From the NCBI GenBank assembly GCA_965198795.1, contig OZ240674.1:2294001-2358000 (forward strand): a stretch of 64,000 nucleotides of DNA, in the 5' to 3' direction. The translations under genes were made by a program, and so were the position numbers. The notes under the pieces are model-generated. The model ran no database searches. It was given only the letters and a program-made list of their open reading frames with translations, and was not told the origin of the DNA. Of this stretch, positions 1 through 8,638 are shown one piece after another; within the stretch, counting starts at the first letter, position 1; each line of letters starts with the position of its first letter. The DNA is from G965198795 sp965198795 (GTDB taxonomy: Bacteria > Pseudomonadota > Alphaproteobacteria > Rhodospirillales > Casp-alpha2).

Positions 1-688
1 CCCAATGCGCCTCGCGGAATTGAGCGCCAGGGACGTCAAAATTGCCATCCAAGGCGAAAAGAACCGCGACGGAGCGGCCCTTCAACTCTTTCTCGCCATA
101 GCCGAATAAATCGCTGGCGTGTTCGTTGAGGTTCGAGATGATACGGTTTTCATCAAGCAGCACCAGGGCGTAAGGCGCTTGTCTGTAAAGGGCCTCGAAC
201 CAATGGCGGTCGGCTTGCTGGCGTTTCTCGCGCTCCACCGCCTCGGTTATGTCCATGAAAATTCCAGACAGCCGAACGGGATCGCCGGGATCGTTTTTTA
301 TAATCTGGCCGCGTACCATTACCCATATGTAATGGCCATTCTCATGACGAATGCGGTAGGAAATCTCGTAGGGAGCGTCACCATTGATGTGGGCGTTCAG
401 GGCGTCGTTGACACGGGGGACGTCATCGGGATGCAGGCGATCAAAAAATTCGCGGCGTTGGCGTTTCGTTTCACCGTCCTTGATGCCCAAGATTTCCAAT
501 AGTCCCGGGGACCAGAACAATTCGCCGGTGGTCATGTTCAGGTCGAACAGGCCGTCCGATGTGACGTGCAGCCAATGCTGATAGCGTTGCGCGTCATCGG
601 TTGAAAGGTTCTCTTCATGCTGAGGCCCGCATGTGGACATATCCGCGTCGGAGGGGACTGAAACCGTGTCTGTGTGGTGTTTCGCCAT
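1..688 (-). CDS. PAS-domain sensory protein, C-terminus outside window
   Basis: The reverse strand is open from an ATG at 688 to the window edge, giving 229 residues with no stop. Two PAS domains follow one another. The first, about residues 38-150, has the PAS core followed by a PAC segment (FDRLHPDD, YRIRHENGHYIWV, GIFMDITE). A second begins near residue 163 (ALYRQAPYALVLLDENR). The N-terminus has no signal peptide or membrane segment, so the visible part is cytosolic. PAS proteins sense small ligands, redox or light and usually pass the signal to a histidine kinase, cyclic-di-GMP enzyme or chemoreceptor output domain. That output domain lies beyond the edge, so the role cannot be stated. 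Confidence 0.85.
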   Translation of the reverse strand, partial: MAKHHTDTVSVPSDADMSTCGPQHEENLSTDDAQRYQHWLHVTSDGLFDLNMTTGELFWSPGLLEILGIKDGETKRQRREFFDRLHPDDVPRVNDALNAHINGDAPYEISYRIRHENGHYIWVMVRGQIIKNDPGDPVRLSGIFMDITEAVEREKRQQADRHWFEALYRQAPYALVLLDENRIISNLNEHASDLFGYGEKELKGRSVAVLFALDGNFDVPGAQFREAHW

Positions 689-1240
689 GAGCGCCAAATC
701 CGAAACGAGGCTGCTAGAAGAACGAATCATATAATGGAAATCGTCTTTTTCGGAACCCCAATTCCGTATTTGGTGCGAGAACCCTTCTTTTTGTCATTCC
801 CGCGCGCCCGCTCCGCCATTCCCGCGAAGGCGGGAATTCAGCGCGGCGGCGCGCGTTCGGACTTATCATGAGTGATGGCCAATGATCGAGTGGCAAAGGC
901 TGTTCTGGACTCCCGCCTTCGCGGGAATGATAAAACAGGACTGGGGGAAATGACATGCTTGCGCCAGGCGAGACCGACATACGGGACCGTCATATAAGCC
1001 CCGCCCGCGCGGGGGTGACGCCCCGGACGGGGCGGTCCCGTCATGCCAATCCCCCGCCCGCGCGGCCCGCCGGCCGGTATGAGCGGGGCCATGCGCCTTG
1101 ATTTCAAAAAGACCGTCCAAAAACACACCGCCCGCAGGGCTCTCCGGGCGCCGGGAGGACCGGCCCCAATGGCCCGCGTTCCGAATGACCGGCCCGGGGC
1201 GGGGGAGTCTCAAACCGCCCGAACCATTACATCTTTGATT
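689..1240. repeat. intergenic gap with palindromic GC-rich repeats
   Basis: No convincing gene lies here. The gap carries short hairpins of one family: TTCCCGCGAAGGCGGGAA at 819-836, its inverse TCCCGCCTTCGCGGGA at 911-926, and a related CCCGCCCGCGCGGGGG near 994-1010. Similar units recur near 5.4, 12.2, 23.8, 39.9 and 42.0 kb. The first two form an inverted pair about 75 bp apart. They look like REP or small MITE-like intergenic repeats. Open frames across them are translations of the repeat. Confidence 0.65.
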
Positions 1241-1247
1241 TTAACCC

Positions 1248-1276
1248 TTGATTTTACCAGGGCGCGCGGATAAAAC
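1248..1276 (+). promoter_or_regulatory. putative sigma-70 promoter of tRNA-Glu
   Basis: A TTGATT box (1248-1253), a 17-bp spacer and a TAAAAC box (1271-1276) end 11 bp before the mature tRNA 5' end. The spacing suits a very short leader. Called by eye. Confidence 0.5.
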
Positions 1277-1287
1277 CCGTGCCTCGC

Positions 1288-1363
1288 GTCCCCTTCGTCT
1301 AGTGGCCTAGGACGCTGCCCTTTCACGGCAGAAACACGGGTTCGAGTCCCGTAGGGGGCACCA
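1288..1363 (+). tRNA. tRNA-Glu (anticodon TTC)
   Basis: The 76-nt cloverleaf folds completely. The acceptor arm GTCCCCT pairs with AGGGGGC, with one T-G pair. The anticodon stem CTGCC/GGCAG encloses loop CTTTCAC, which reads TTC for glutamate, and the T-arm contains GGTTCGAGTCC. The terminal CCA is encoded (1361-1363). It is a lone tRNA upstream of fbp. Confidence 0.96.
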
Positions 1364-1508
1364 TTTGCCCGGCGGAAGGCGTCGCGCTTCCGGCGCGGGA
1401 CGCAGGACGCGCGAAGCCCGCCGAACGGATACCCGCCAGTGTCCGTTTTCATGTTTTTCATATCCCGTCCAGGGGCCAGAGCGGCCATCAATTTGAAGGG
1501 GGCGGTTC

Positions 1509-2519
1509 ATGGACGCCTATCGGCTGACGCTATCTCATTTTCTCTATGAAGAAGCCCGCAAGCGACCCGGGTCGAGCGAGCAGTTGACTTCTCTGCTGAC
1601 CGACGTGGCGGCGGCCTGCAAGGCGATCTCGAATTTGGTCCGGCACGGTTCGCTCACCCATGACCTGGGCGCCGCCGTCGGGGCCAACGTCCAGGACGAG
1701 ACGCAAAAGGCCCTGGACGTCATGGCCAATGACACTTTCATTGTTTGGACCAAGCGGGGCGGTCAGATCGCCGCTCTGGCGTCCGAAGAGATGGAATTGC
1801 CTCATTTTCTGGGGACGGCGGAGCCGCGCGGACAGTATCTGCTGGTGTTCGACCCGCTGGATGGGTCTTCCAACATCGAAATCAACGGCCCTGTCGGCAC
1901 GATCTTTTCCGTGCTGCGCGCGCCGGACCCAGAGCGCCAGGCGATTGCGGAAGATTTCCTGCAACCGGGAACGGAACAGGTGGCGGCGGGCTATGTGTTG
2001 TATTCCGCGTCCACGGTGATGGTTCTGACGGCTGGCGACGGCGCTCACGAATTCACGTTGGACCCGGGCGTCGGCGAATTCGTGCTCACCAAGCGGGATC
2101 TGGAAATTCCGGCGGAAGCGGGGGAGTTCGCCATCAACGCGTCCAACGAACGCCACTGGGAAGCGCCGGTCCGGCGCTACATCGGCGATTGCAAACTCGG
2201 TAAAACAGGCTCCCGGGCCAGGGACTTCAATATGCGCTGGGTCGCCGCCATGGTGGCCGACGTTCACCGCATGATCACGCGGGGCGGGGTGTTCATGTAT
2301 CCCATCGACGAGAAAATCCGGGAGAAGGGCGGCCGGCTCCGTTTGATGTATGAAGCCAACCCCATGGCGTTCATTGTCGAACAGGCGGGCGGCAAGGCGT
2401 CCACCGGGCGCGGGCGCATCATGGAATGCAGGCCGGAGAAAATTCACCAGCGCGTGCCGGTGATCATGGGCTCCGCCAGAGAAGTGGACGTGATTGAGAA
2501 GTATCACGCGGAGGGTTGA
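1509..2519 (+). CDS. fbp: fructose-1,6-bisphosphatase class 1
   Basis: Hydrolyses fructose 1,6-bisphosphate to fructose 6-phosphate in gluconeogenesis or the Calvin cycle; cytosolic and Mg-dependent. The 336-residue product has the family length. The metal and substrate signature is present: SEEME near residue 92 and DPLDGSSN at 115-122. The C-terminal half holds the sugar-phosphate site (YIGDC, FMYP, KGGRLRLMYEANPMAF). A purine-rich GAAGGGGG stretch precedes the ATG. It stands alone between tRNA-Glu and a convergent small gene, so no operon partner hints at autotrophy versus gluconeogenesis. Confidence 0.96.
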   Translation: MDAYRLTLSHFLYEEARKRPGSSEQLTSLLTDVAAACKAISNLVRHGSLTHDLGAAVGANVQDETQKALDVMANDTFIVWTKRGGQIAALASEEMELPHFLGTAEPRGQYLLVFDPLDGSSNIEINGPVGTIFSVLRAPDPERQAIAEDFLQPGTEQVAAGYVLYSASTVMVLTAGDGAHEFTLDPGVGEFVLTKRDLEIPAEAGEFAINASNERHWEAPVRRYIGDCKLGKTGSRARDFNMRWVAAMVADVHRMITRGGVFMYPIDEKIREKGGRLRLMYEANPMAFIVEQAGGKASTGRGRIMECRPEKIHQRVPVIMGSAREVDVIEKYHAEG

Positions 2520-2533
2520 AGTCCCGGCCTGAT

Positions 2534-2854
2534 TTAACTGCCCTGGCCGCCGCTCTCGTCCTTCACCTGCTGAACCAGGTTCATCAGGCCCGGCTGCGGT
2601 TTGGCGGCTTCTCGCGAGTGGCGTTCGGCGTAATAGTCGAGCATATGGGCGAACTCATTCGTCAGCGTTCCGTCCTCCAGCGTTTCCGGCGCCGTATGAG
2701 AAGCGACAAAGGCCGAGAAATTGGCCGCCGCATGGCGCATGCCGGTGGCGATCACGTCGGGCCGCATGCCTTCCTCCAGACGCTTGTTCGCCATGTTGAT
2801 GAACTGGTTGGCGAATTGCACGCCGAGGGTTTGCGCGTCAGTGTTCTCGGTCAT
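2534..2854 (-). CDS. small DUF3144-like protein
   Basis: Product of 106 residues from the ATG at 2854, chosen because GGAAAC lies just upstream; the frame stays open further up without a better site. It is soluble and mostly helical, without signal peptide. The core FANQFINMANKRLEEG followed by RHAAANFSAFVAS resembles the DUF3144 family as I remember it, which has no established function. A glycine- and serine-rich tail ends the protein. It converges on fbp with a 14-bp gap. The family call is tentative. Confidence 0.6.
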   Translation of the reverse strand: MTENTDAQTLGVQFANQFINMANKRLEEGMRPDVIATGMRHAAANFSAFVASHTAPETLEDGTLTNEFAHMLDYYAERHSREAAKPQPGLMNLVQQVKDESGGQGS

Positions 2855-3076
2855 TATTACAGTTTCCAAAATCGGGCTTGCCGAAGCGAAGCGTGAGTCA
2901 CACATGGATTAAGGCGGGGATCTCCCGTGCCTATAGCACGATCGGCATGGCCGGAAGAAGGCCCGGTTTCGAGTGGGCGGGGCCAGCCCTTTCGGTTGCC
3001 TTTTGATTGCTGAAAATGTACCTAGGTTCGATGCGCCGGAAGATGTCCGGGCCGCAGTCGCGGGAGAAGTTTCAGG

Positions 3077-4000
3077 GTGACGGATCAAGGCAAGTTCAGA
3101 TTGGTGACACGGCCCGATTTCGATGGGGTTGTTTGCGGCGCGCTGTTCGAGGAACTCCAGATGATCGACGAGGTTCTGTTCGCGCAGCCGAGAGAGATGC
3201 AGGACGGGCGCGTCAACACGTCCAACCGCGATATCACGGCCAACCTGCCCTATGTTCCGGGTGTTCATCTTTGTTTCGACCACCACTCCAGCGAAGTGGC
3301 GCGCGCCGGGCGTCAGGACAATTGCGTCATTGATCACATGGCGCCGTCGGCCGCTCGTGTTGTTTACGGTCATTTTGGCGGAAAATCCGGATTTCCAGCG
3401 GTCTCGGAAGCACTCATGTCGGCCGTTGACAAGGCGGACTCCGCCGATTACTCGGAAGAAGACATCCTCGCGCCCGAAGGCTGGACGCTTCTGAATTTCC
3501 TGCTCGACGGGCGGACCGGCTTGTCGCGGATCAAGGGCTTTCGGATCGACAACACGCAGTTCATGGTCGATATGATGACCTACTGCCGCCATCATCCCAT
3601 TGCCGACATCCTGGAAATTCCGGACGTGCGAGAGCGTGTCTTGAACTTCCAGCAAAACCACGAGCGGGGTGAAATGCAGATGCGCCGGCGGGCCGAGGTT
3701 CTCGATAACGTGGTCAAAGTCGATTTACGCGGCGAAAATCCGATTTACAGCGTCAACCGTTTCTTGGTCTACGCCATCTTCCCGTCCTGCAATGTCTCCG
3801 TCCACCTGGCGCCGCTGGACGACGGACAGGTGGAAATTGCCGTCGGCAAGTCCATTCTGGACCGTTCCAACCCGACCGATGTGGGCTCGTTGATGTTAGA
3901 GCACGGCGGCGGCGGTCATATGGCTGTCGGCGCCTGCCGCGTGGACCCGGAAGACGCCGATGACGCCGCCGCTGCGGTGATCAAGCGCCTTCAGGGCTGA
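3077..4000 (+). CDS. DHH-family phosphoesterase
   Basis: A 307-residue member of the DHH/DHHA1 phosphoesterases, which hydrolyse phosphodiester or pyrophosphate bonds (exopolyphosphatase, NrnA, RecJ-like enzymes) with Mn ions. Metal-binding motifs are RPDFDG (residues 12-17) and DHHSSE (68-73), and the C-terminal DHHA1 substrate loop GGGGH is present near residue 277. The start is GTG with GGGAGAAG seven bases upstream. Such proteins are often annotated exopolyphosphatase, but the substrate cannot be read from sequence. The first motif has DFDG where many relatives have DxDG. Confidence 0.8.
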   Translation: MTDQGKFRLVTRPDFDGVVCGALFEELQMIDEVLFAQPREMQDGRVNTSNRDITANLPYVPGVHLCFDHHSSEVARAGRQDNCVIDHMAPSAARVVYGHFGGKSGFPAVSEALMSAVDKADSADYSEEDILAPEGWTLLNFLLDGRTGLSRIKGFRIDNTQFMVDMMTYCRHHPIADILEIPDVRERVLNFQQNHERGEMQMRRRAEVLDNVVKVDLRGENPIYSVNRFLVYAIFPSCNVSVHLAPLDDGQVEIAVGKSILDRSNPTDVGSLMLEHGGGGHMAVGACRVDPEDADDAAAAVIKRLQG

Positions 4001-4055
4001 TCCCATGCCCCTCGCCGTCCTGGAAAGAGCGCCGCGCCCGGACCTTCGGGTGCGG

Positions 4056-5354
4056 TCAGATCCGGCTTAGCGCGTTATCCAAATCGCGGATCAAATCATC
4101 CGCCGTCTCAAGCCCCACGGACAACCGCACCACATCCGGCCCGGCGCCGGCGGCGATTTGCCGCTCATCGGTGAGCTGCCGGTGGGTGGTGGAGGCGGGG
4201 TGGATAATCAGGCTGCGCGTATCGCCCACATTGGCGAGGTGAGAGAACAACTCCACCCCCTCGACCAGCTTCACGCCGGCCTCAAATCCCCCCTTGAGGC
4301 CGAAGGTGAAAACGGACCCGGCCCCTTTCGGCAGGTATTTCCGCGCCAGTTTGTGATAAGGCGAGGAGGGAAGACCGGCGTATGAAACCCAGGCGACCTT
4401 CTTGTGGTCCGCCAGATAGCCCGCCACGGCCCGGGCGTTGAGCACGTGCCGTTCCATGCGGATGGGCAAAGTTTCAATACCGGTTTGAGTCAGAAAGGCG
4501 TTCATGGGCGCCATGCTGGGCCCCATGTCGCGCAGGCCCACGGCGCGGGCGCGCATGGTGAAACCGAAGTCGCCGAAGGTCTCATGGAACGCGAGACCGT
4601 GATAGGCGGGATCAGGCTCGCACATGCCGGGGAACTTGCCCGAAGCCGCCCAGTCGAAACGGCCGGACTCGATCAGCGCGCCGCCCACCGAGTTACCGTG
4701 ACCGGAGAGGAACTTGGTGGTTGAATGGACGACCAGATCCGCGCCCCAGTCCATGGGCCGGCACAGATACGGCGTCGCCAGCGTGTTATCGACGATCAGC
4801 GGAATGCCGGCGGAATGCGCGACGTCGGCGATTGCTTCCACGTCTAGCACCATGCCGCCGGGGTTGGCCAGCGCCTCGATAAAGACGGCCTTGCATTTGC
4901 CGGTCATCGCCGCGCGGAAATTTTCCGGGTCCGCCGGATCGACGAAATGACAGGTCCAGCCCAGTTTCTTGAAGCTGACGCCGAACTGGGTGATGGAACC
5001 GCCGTAAAGGTTCTTGGAGGCAACGAACTCGTCGCCCGGCTCCAGCAACGTGAAAAAGGTGAGGAATTGAGCGGCGTGACCCGATGCGGCGCAGAGCGCG
5101 GCCCGTCCGCCTTCCAGGTTCGCCAGCCGCTCTTCCAGCGCCGCGACGCCTGGATTGGTCAGGCGTGAATAGATGAAGCCGAAGGTTTGAAGGTTGAAGA
5201 GGTCCGCCGCATGATTCGTGTCGTCGAACACATAGGACGTGTTCTGGTAAATCGGTTGCACGCGCGCGCCGGTCGCCGGATCCGGCCGGGCGCCGGCGTG
5301 AATGGCGCGGGTCTCGAACCCGAAGGCGTGTCTGGTCTTTTGATCGCCAGGCAT
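4056..5354 (-). CDS. metY: O-acetylhomoserine/O-acetylserine sulfhydrylase (Cys/Met PLP family)
   Basis: PLP enzyme of 432 residues that converts O-acetylhomoserine and sulfide (or a thiol) to homocysteine in methionine synthesis. The Cys/Met metabolism fold is clear: PIYQNTSYVF near the N-terminus, SRLTNPGVAALEERLANLEG, the PLP-ring aspartate in PLIVDNTLATP (189) and the Schiff-base lysine in STTKFLSGHG (Lys214). The length fits the MetY branch (about 430) rather than cystathionine gamma-synthase (about 390). I take the ATG at 5354; the frame is open for about 90 further codons, but that stretch translates an intergenic palindromic repeat and does not belong. Confidence 0.88.
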   Translation of the reverse strand: MPGDQKTRHAFGFETRAIHAGARPDPATGARVQPIYQNTSYVFDDTNHAADLFNLQTFGFIYSRLTNPGVAALEERLANLEGGRAALCAASGHAAQFLTFFTLLEPGDEFVASKNLYGGSITQFGVSFKKLGWTCHFVDPADPENFRAAMTGKCKAVFIEALANPGGMVLDVEAIADVAHSAGIPLIVDNTLATPYLCRPMDWGADLVVHSTTKFLSGHGNSVGGALIESGRFDWAASGKFPGMCEPDPAYHGLAFHETFGDFGFTMRARAVGLRDMGPSMAPMNAFLTQTGIETLPIRMERHVLNARAVAGYLADHKKVAWVSYAGLPSSPYHKLARKYLPKGAGSVFTFGLKGGFEAGVKLVEGVELFSHLANVGDTRSLIIHPASTTHRQLTDERQIAAGAGPDVVRLSVGLETADDLIRDLDNALSRI

Positions 5355-5400
5355 GGGAATTACCTGTTTTGAGGCGGAAAAAACACGTCTTCGTCTTCCG

Positions 5401-5469
5401 TCATTCCGGCGAAAGCCGGGGGCCGCTCCCGAACGCCGGATTCCGGATTCCCGCTTTCGATGGAATGAC
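5401..5469. repeat. palindromic intergenic repeat
   Basis: TCATTCCGGCGAAAGCCGG at one end and CCCGCTTTCGATGGAATGA at the other form an inverted pair about 70 bp across between two minus-strand genes. It is related to the hairpins at 819-926 and 12183-12313. Confidence 0.55.
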
Positions 5470-5484
5470 GCCCGGGGAACATGA

Positions 5485-5976
5485 TCACCGCCGCCGTTTC
5501 GACGAGATGACGCCGCTGTCGACTCCGCACCAGCCAAGCTCGCCGAACAAGCGACCGTATTCGATCTTGGGGCACCGGTCCATGATGACGCGGAGCCCGG
5601 CCGTTTCCGCTTTTTCCGCCGCCTCTTCATTCACAACGCCCAGCTGCATCCAGATATCCGTGATGCCTTTCTCGTTCTTCAAGCGGATGGCTTCGTCCAC
5701 AATCGGACCGGCGGCGGCGGACGCGCGGAAGATGTCCACCATCTGATAGGGACCGGGGACGTCTTCCAGGCTGGCGTAGGTCATCTGGTTCCAGATTTCT
5801 TCGCCCGCGTGGCCCGGATTGACGGGATGCACCGTATAGCCCTTGCCCAGGAGATACTTCATGGCGAAGTTCGACGGCCGCACCCACTTGGGCGACGCGC
5901 CCACCATGGCGATGGTTTCGACGTCCCTCAGGACGCCAAGGACGAAGGCGTCTGAATAGGCGGGATGGACGCTCAC
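5485..5976 (-). CDS. CoA-binding (YccU-type) protein
   Basis: A 163-residue single-domain CoA-binding Rossmann protein related to YccU and to the N-terminal domain of succinyl-CoA ligase alpha chains. The nucleotide loop IAMVGASPKWVRPSN, the strand-turn YTVHPVNPG and the acidic DIFRAS segment are visible. The start is GTG at 5976, giving a 4-bp overlap (GTGA) with the stop of the enoyl-CoA hydratase upstream, so the two are translationally coupled. The open frame continues upstream only as the antisense-phase shadow of that gene. CoA binding is inferred from the family; no catalytic role is established. Confidence 0.82.
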   Translation of the reverse strand: MSVHPAYSDAFVLGVLRDVETIAMVGASPKWVRPSNFAMKYLLGKGYTVHPVNPGHAGEEIWNQMTYASLEDVPGPYQMVDIFRASAAAGPIVDEAIRLKNEKGITDIWMQLGVVNEEAAEKAETAGLRVIMDRCPKIEYGRLFGELGWCGVDSGVISSKRRR

Positions 5977-6776
5977 GCGCCGTCCTTCGTGTCGCGGGGC
6001 CGCCATTCGGGCATGGGGGCCTTGTCGAGGAACGCCCGGGCGCCGGCCTGGGCGTCCGGCATCATCATGTTGCGGGTTATGACGTCGCCGGCGATCTCGT
6101 ACGCCGTTTCCAGGTCTTCGCCGATTTGACGGTGATAGAGACCTTTCCCAAGCGCGATGGCCGAGGGAGCCCGGGCGGCGATGCGGGACGCCAGGTCCCG
6201 CACCTCCGCCTCCAGCGCGTCCGGCGCCACGGCGCGGTTGACGAGACCATGCCGGGCGGCCGTCTCCGCGTCGATCAGGTCGCCCGTGTAGAGAAGCTCC
6301 AGCGCGTGCTTTTTCGGCATCACGCGGCTGACGGGCACCATCGGGGTGGAGCAGAACAATCCGAGCTTCACGCCGGTCGTGCCGAACCGGGCGCCGTCCG
6401 CCGCGACGGCCAGGTCGCATTGGGCCACCAACTGGCACCCCGCCGCCGCCGCCACGCCATGCACCTTGGCGATCACCGGTTGGGGCAGGCTGTTGATGGT
6501 TAGCATCATTCGAGAGCACTGGCCGAAGAACCCGCGGATCTCTTCCCGGCTGGTCATCGCTTTCATTTCTGTCAGGTCATGACCGGCGCAAAAGGCCTCG
6601 CCCGCTCCCGCCAGCACCACGACGCGGACGGACGGGTCCCCGGCGATGGCGTCCAGCGCCGTCTGAAGGGCGGTCATCAGCCCGGACGAAAGCGCGTTGA
6701 GCGTGTCGGGACGATTAAGTGTCAGGGTCGCGACGCCGTCCCGGCCGCCGCGGAGCACCAGCGCCTCGTTTGTCAT
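5973..6776 (-). CDS. enoyl-CoA hydratase/isomerase family protein
   Basis: A 267-residue crotonase-fold protein. Oxyanion-hole segments are AGAGEAFCAGHDLTEM and HGVAAAAGCQLVAQCDLA. The C-terminal helical part (HGLVNRAVAPD) is typical. Crotonases hydrate or isomerise acyl-CoA thioesters in beta-oxidation and related pathways. The second oxyanion loop reads AAGCQLV where many hydratases have GGGxxL; such variation is common in side-branch crotonases, so the substrate is uncertain. It overlaps the downstream CoA-binding gene by 4 bp, which supports a thioester-related operon. Confidence 0.88.
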   Translation of the reverse strand: MTNEALVLRGGRDGVATLTLNRPDTLNALSSGLMTALQTALDAIAGDPSVRVVVLAGAGEAFCAGHDLTEMKAMTSREEIRGFFGQCSRMMLTINSLPQPVIAKVHGVAAAAGCQLVAQCDLAVAADGARFGTTGVKLGLFCSTPMVPVSRVMPKKHALELLYTGDLIDAETAARHGLVNRAVAPDALEAEVRDLASRIAARAPSAIALGKGLYHRQIGEDLETAYEIAGDVITRNMMMPDAQAGARAFLDKAPMPEWRPRDTKDGA

Positions 6777-6914
6777 TGATCATATCCTCCAGCCGCCCGG
6801 ATGGTAAGGCCCGGGAAGGGGAGTGGCAAGAGAGGAGGCGGCAAGGATTGACGAATTGACCCGCCCCGCTCCGCCGCCTAGGGTTTGTGAAAAGTCGAAC
6901 GGAAAAGGTGCGGC

Positions 6915-7343
6915 GTGGCTCAAGTCACCGTCAAGGAATTCCACCGGATCATGACTGGCGAGGCGCCCTGGTTCGCGGGGCAGGGAATGTCGGCGGACAG
7001 CATCGGCGCCGGCGCGGCGGTTCTGCGCATGTCCGCCGCGGGCGCGCAACTCCGTCCCGGCGGCACGGTCTCCGGCCCCTCCATGATGGCTCTGGCGGAC
7101 GCCACCATGTACGCGGTGCTATTGGGCGCCATCGGCCCGGTGAAGCTGGCGGTCACCACCAGCCTCACCATCAATTTCCTGCACCGCCCCAGGCCCGCCG
7201 ACCTGATCGGCGAGGGGAAAATTCTTAAGCTGGGCAAGCGCCTGGCCGTGATGGACGTGCATATCCATTCGGACGGTTTCGAGGACCCGGTCGCCCACGC
7301 CACGGGAACCTATTCCATTCCGCCCCGGCGGGACGGGCCTTGA
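6915..7343 (+). CDS. PaaI-family hotdog thioesterase
   Basis: A 142-residue single hotdog domain. The segment GGTVSGPSMMALADATMYAVLL corresponds to the catalytic helix region of PaaI/YbgC-like acyl-CoA thioesterases, and TTSLTINFLHRP to the following strand. Start GTG at 6915 with GGAAAAGG six bases upstream. It is divergent from the enoyl-CoA hydratase pair, consistent with acyl-CoA turnover. The acyl substrate is unknown. Its stop codon lies inside a 17-bp tandem repeat. Confidence 0.82.
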   Translation: MAQVTVKEFHRIMTGEAPWFAGQGMSADSIGAGAAVLRMSAAGAQLRPGGTVSGPSMMALADATMYAVLLGAIGPVKLAVTTSLTINFLHRPRPADLIGEGKILKLGKRLAVMDVHIHSDGFEDPVAHATGTYSIPPRRDGP

Positions 7344-7378
7344 AACGGTTTGGGCCTTGAAACGGTTTGGGCCCTGAA
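7335..7378. repeat. 17-bp tandem repeat, 2.6 copies
   Basis: GGGCCTTGAAACGGTTT occurs at 7335-7351 and 7352-7368, followed by a partial third unit. The first copy contains the TGA stop of the thioesterase gene, so the duplication extends outward from the coding end. Confidence 0.85.
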
Positions 7379-7443
7379 TAAGGGTACTTTATTACCATAT
7401 CTCCAACGCATGGATTTATAACCATTTTCCGGCGAATTCGTCA

Positions 7444-7471
7444 TTGACTGACGGGGCGGGCCTGCTATTGT
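7444..7471 (+). promoter_or_regulatory. putative promoter of rplM-rpsI
   Basis: TTGACT (7444-7449), 16-bp spacer, TATTGT (7466-7471): a good sigma-70-type match about 100 bp before rplM. The stretch between it and the start is a GC-rich leader, where ribosomal-protein control could act. Called by eye. Confidence 0.55.
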
Positions 7472-7571
7472 CCCGGCCTTCCGCGAAGGCGGGCGGCCCG
7501 TCTTTCCGGGGCCCCGCGCGGTCCGGTCCCGCGAATTGGCCTGGGGCCGGGATTTTTTTGAGGAACCGACA

Positions 7572-8030
7572 ATGAGCACCTATTCCGCAAAGCCTTCCGA
7601 GGTGGAGAAGAAATGGCTCGTCATCGACGCCGAGGGCCTTGTTCTCGGCCGTCTCGCCAGCATCGTGGCCACGCGGCTGCGCGGCAAGCACAAGCCGGTC
7701 TTCACGCCGCACATCGACTGCGGCGACAATGTCGTCGTCGTTAACGCCGAGAAGGTCAAGCTGACGGGCAAGAAACTCGCCAACAAGAAATTCCACTGGC
7801 ACACGGGCTATCCGGGCGGCATAAAGGAGCGCACGGCGGGCGCCACGCTTTCCGGCAAACATCCCGAGCGTCTCATTCAAAAAGCCGTCGAGCGCATGAT
7901 CAGCCGCGGTCCCCTGGGCCGCCGGCAGATGAGAAAACTGCACGTCTACGCCGGCCCCGAACACCCGCACGGCGCCCAGCGGCCGGAACCGCTGGACGTC
8001 GCCGCGATGAACCCGAAAAACGCGAGGTGA
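7572..8030 (+). CDS. rplM: 50S ribosomal protein L13
   Basis: The 152-residue product matches L13 throughout: WLVIDAEGLVLGRLAS at the N-terminus, then GDNVVVVNAEKVKLTGKK, and the C-terminal RMISRGPLGRRQMRKLHVY with the YAGPEHPHGAQ end. The ATG at 7572 is preceded by TTGAGGAA; an upstream in-frame ATG at 7536 is rejected because it adds twelve unrelated residues and lacks a ribosome site. Only 3 bp separate it from rpsI, the universal L13-S9 operon. Confidence 0.97.
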   Translation: MSTYSAKPSEVEKKWLVIDAEGLVLGRLASIVATRLRGKHKPVFTPHIDCGDNVVVVNAEKVKLTGKKLANKKFHWHTGYPGGIKERTAGATLSGKHPERLIQKAVERMISRGPLGRRQMRKLHVYAGPEHPHGAQRPEPLDVAAMNPKNAR

Positions 8031-8033
8031 TCC

Positions 8034-8546
8034 ATGTCCGAGGAAACCAAGACCCTGGAAGATCTGGGCGAACTCGCCGGAATCGCCACGCCGACCGGGA
8101 CGCCGGTCGAGACCCCGGCCGACGCGGCCCCCGCGCCCGCCGAACCGAAGATCGACGACCTGGGCAGGGCCTACGCCACCGGCCGCCGTAAAAACGCCGT
8201 GGCCCGCGTTTGGGTCAAGCCCGGTCCGGGCGCGTTCACGGTGAACGGCAAGGAGGCCGGCGCCTACTTCGCCCGTCCGGTTCTGCAGATGCTTTTGCAA
8301 CAGCCGTTCGAGACCGCCGACCGCGTTGGTCAGTACGACGTCGTCTGCACGGTCAAGGGCGGCGGCCTATCCGGCCAGGCCGGGGCCGTGCGCCATGGCG
8401 TCAGCCGCGCGTTGACCCTTTACGAGCCGGGCCTGCGCCCCGCCCTGAAGGCCCGGGGCTTCCTGACCCGCGACAGCCGGATGGTCGAACGCAAAAAGTA
8501 CGGCAAGCGGAAGGCGCGCCGGAGCTTCCAGTTCTCAAAGCGTTAG
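8034..8546 (+). CDS. rpsI: 30S ribosomal protein S9
   Basis: S9 of 170 residues. The conserved body starts near residue 45 (YATGRRKNAVARVWVKPG) and ends with KKYGKRKARRSFQFSKR, the tail that reaches the P-site tRNA. About 40 extra N-terminal residues are rich in alanine, proline and glutamate (TPVETPADAAPAPAEPK). Such extensions occur in alphaproteobacterial S9 proteins. Cotranscribed with rplM. Confidence 0.97.
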   Translation: MSEETKTLEDLGELAGIATPTGTPVETPADAAPAPAEPKIDDLGRAYATGRRKNAVARVWVKPGPGAFTVNGKEAGAYFARPVLQMLLQQPFETADRVGQYDVVCTVKGGGLSGQAGAVRHGVSRALTLYEPGLRPALKARGFLTRDSRMVERKKYGKRKARRSFQFSKR

Positions 8547-8638
8547 GTCTCGTCCTCCCGGCTTCGTCGTCCCCGGCGCCCCGCGCCCGTTCCGCTATTA
8601 CGGAGGGAAGTCGATGGACCGTAGGCCCGACTTTTCGA

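Noticed and set aside
819..926. peptides such as PAKAGIQ and PSREWR as conserved protein motifs
   Set aside because: They are translations of the GC-rich palindromic repeat and appear in any frame crossing it.
1530..2507. 325-codon open frame opposite fbp
   Set aside because: Antisense to a clear class 1 FBPase; composition is histidine/arginine-rich as expected of a shadow.
5355..5630. 92-codon N-terminal extension of the sulfhydrylase
   Set aside because: It translates an intergenic repeat, and the family N-terminus fits the ATG at 5354.
5977..6519. N-terminal half of a 344-codon frame fused to the CoA-binding protein
   Set aside because: This half is the out-of-phase shadow of the enoyl-CoA hydratase; the CoA-binding protein starts at the GTGA overlap.
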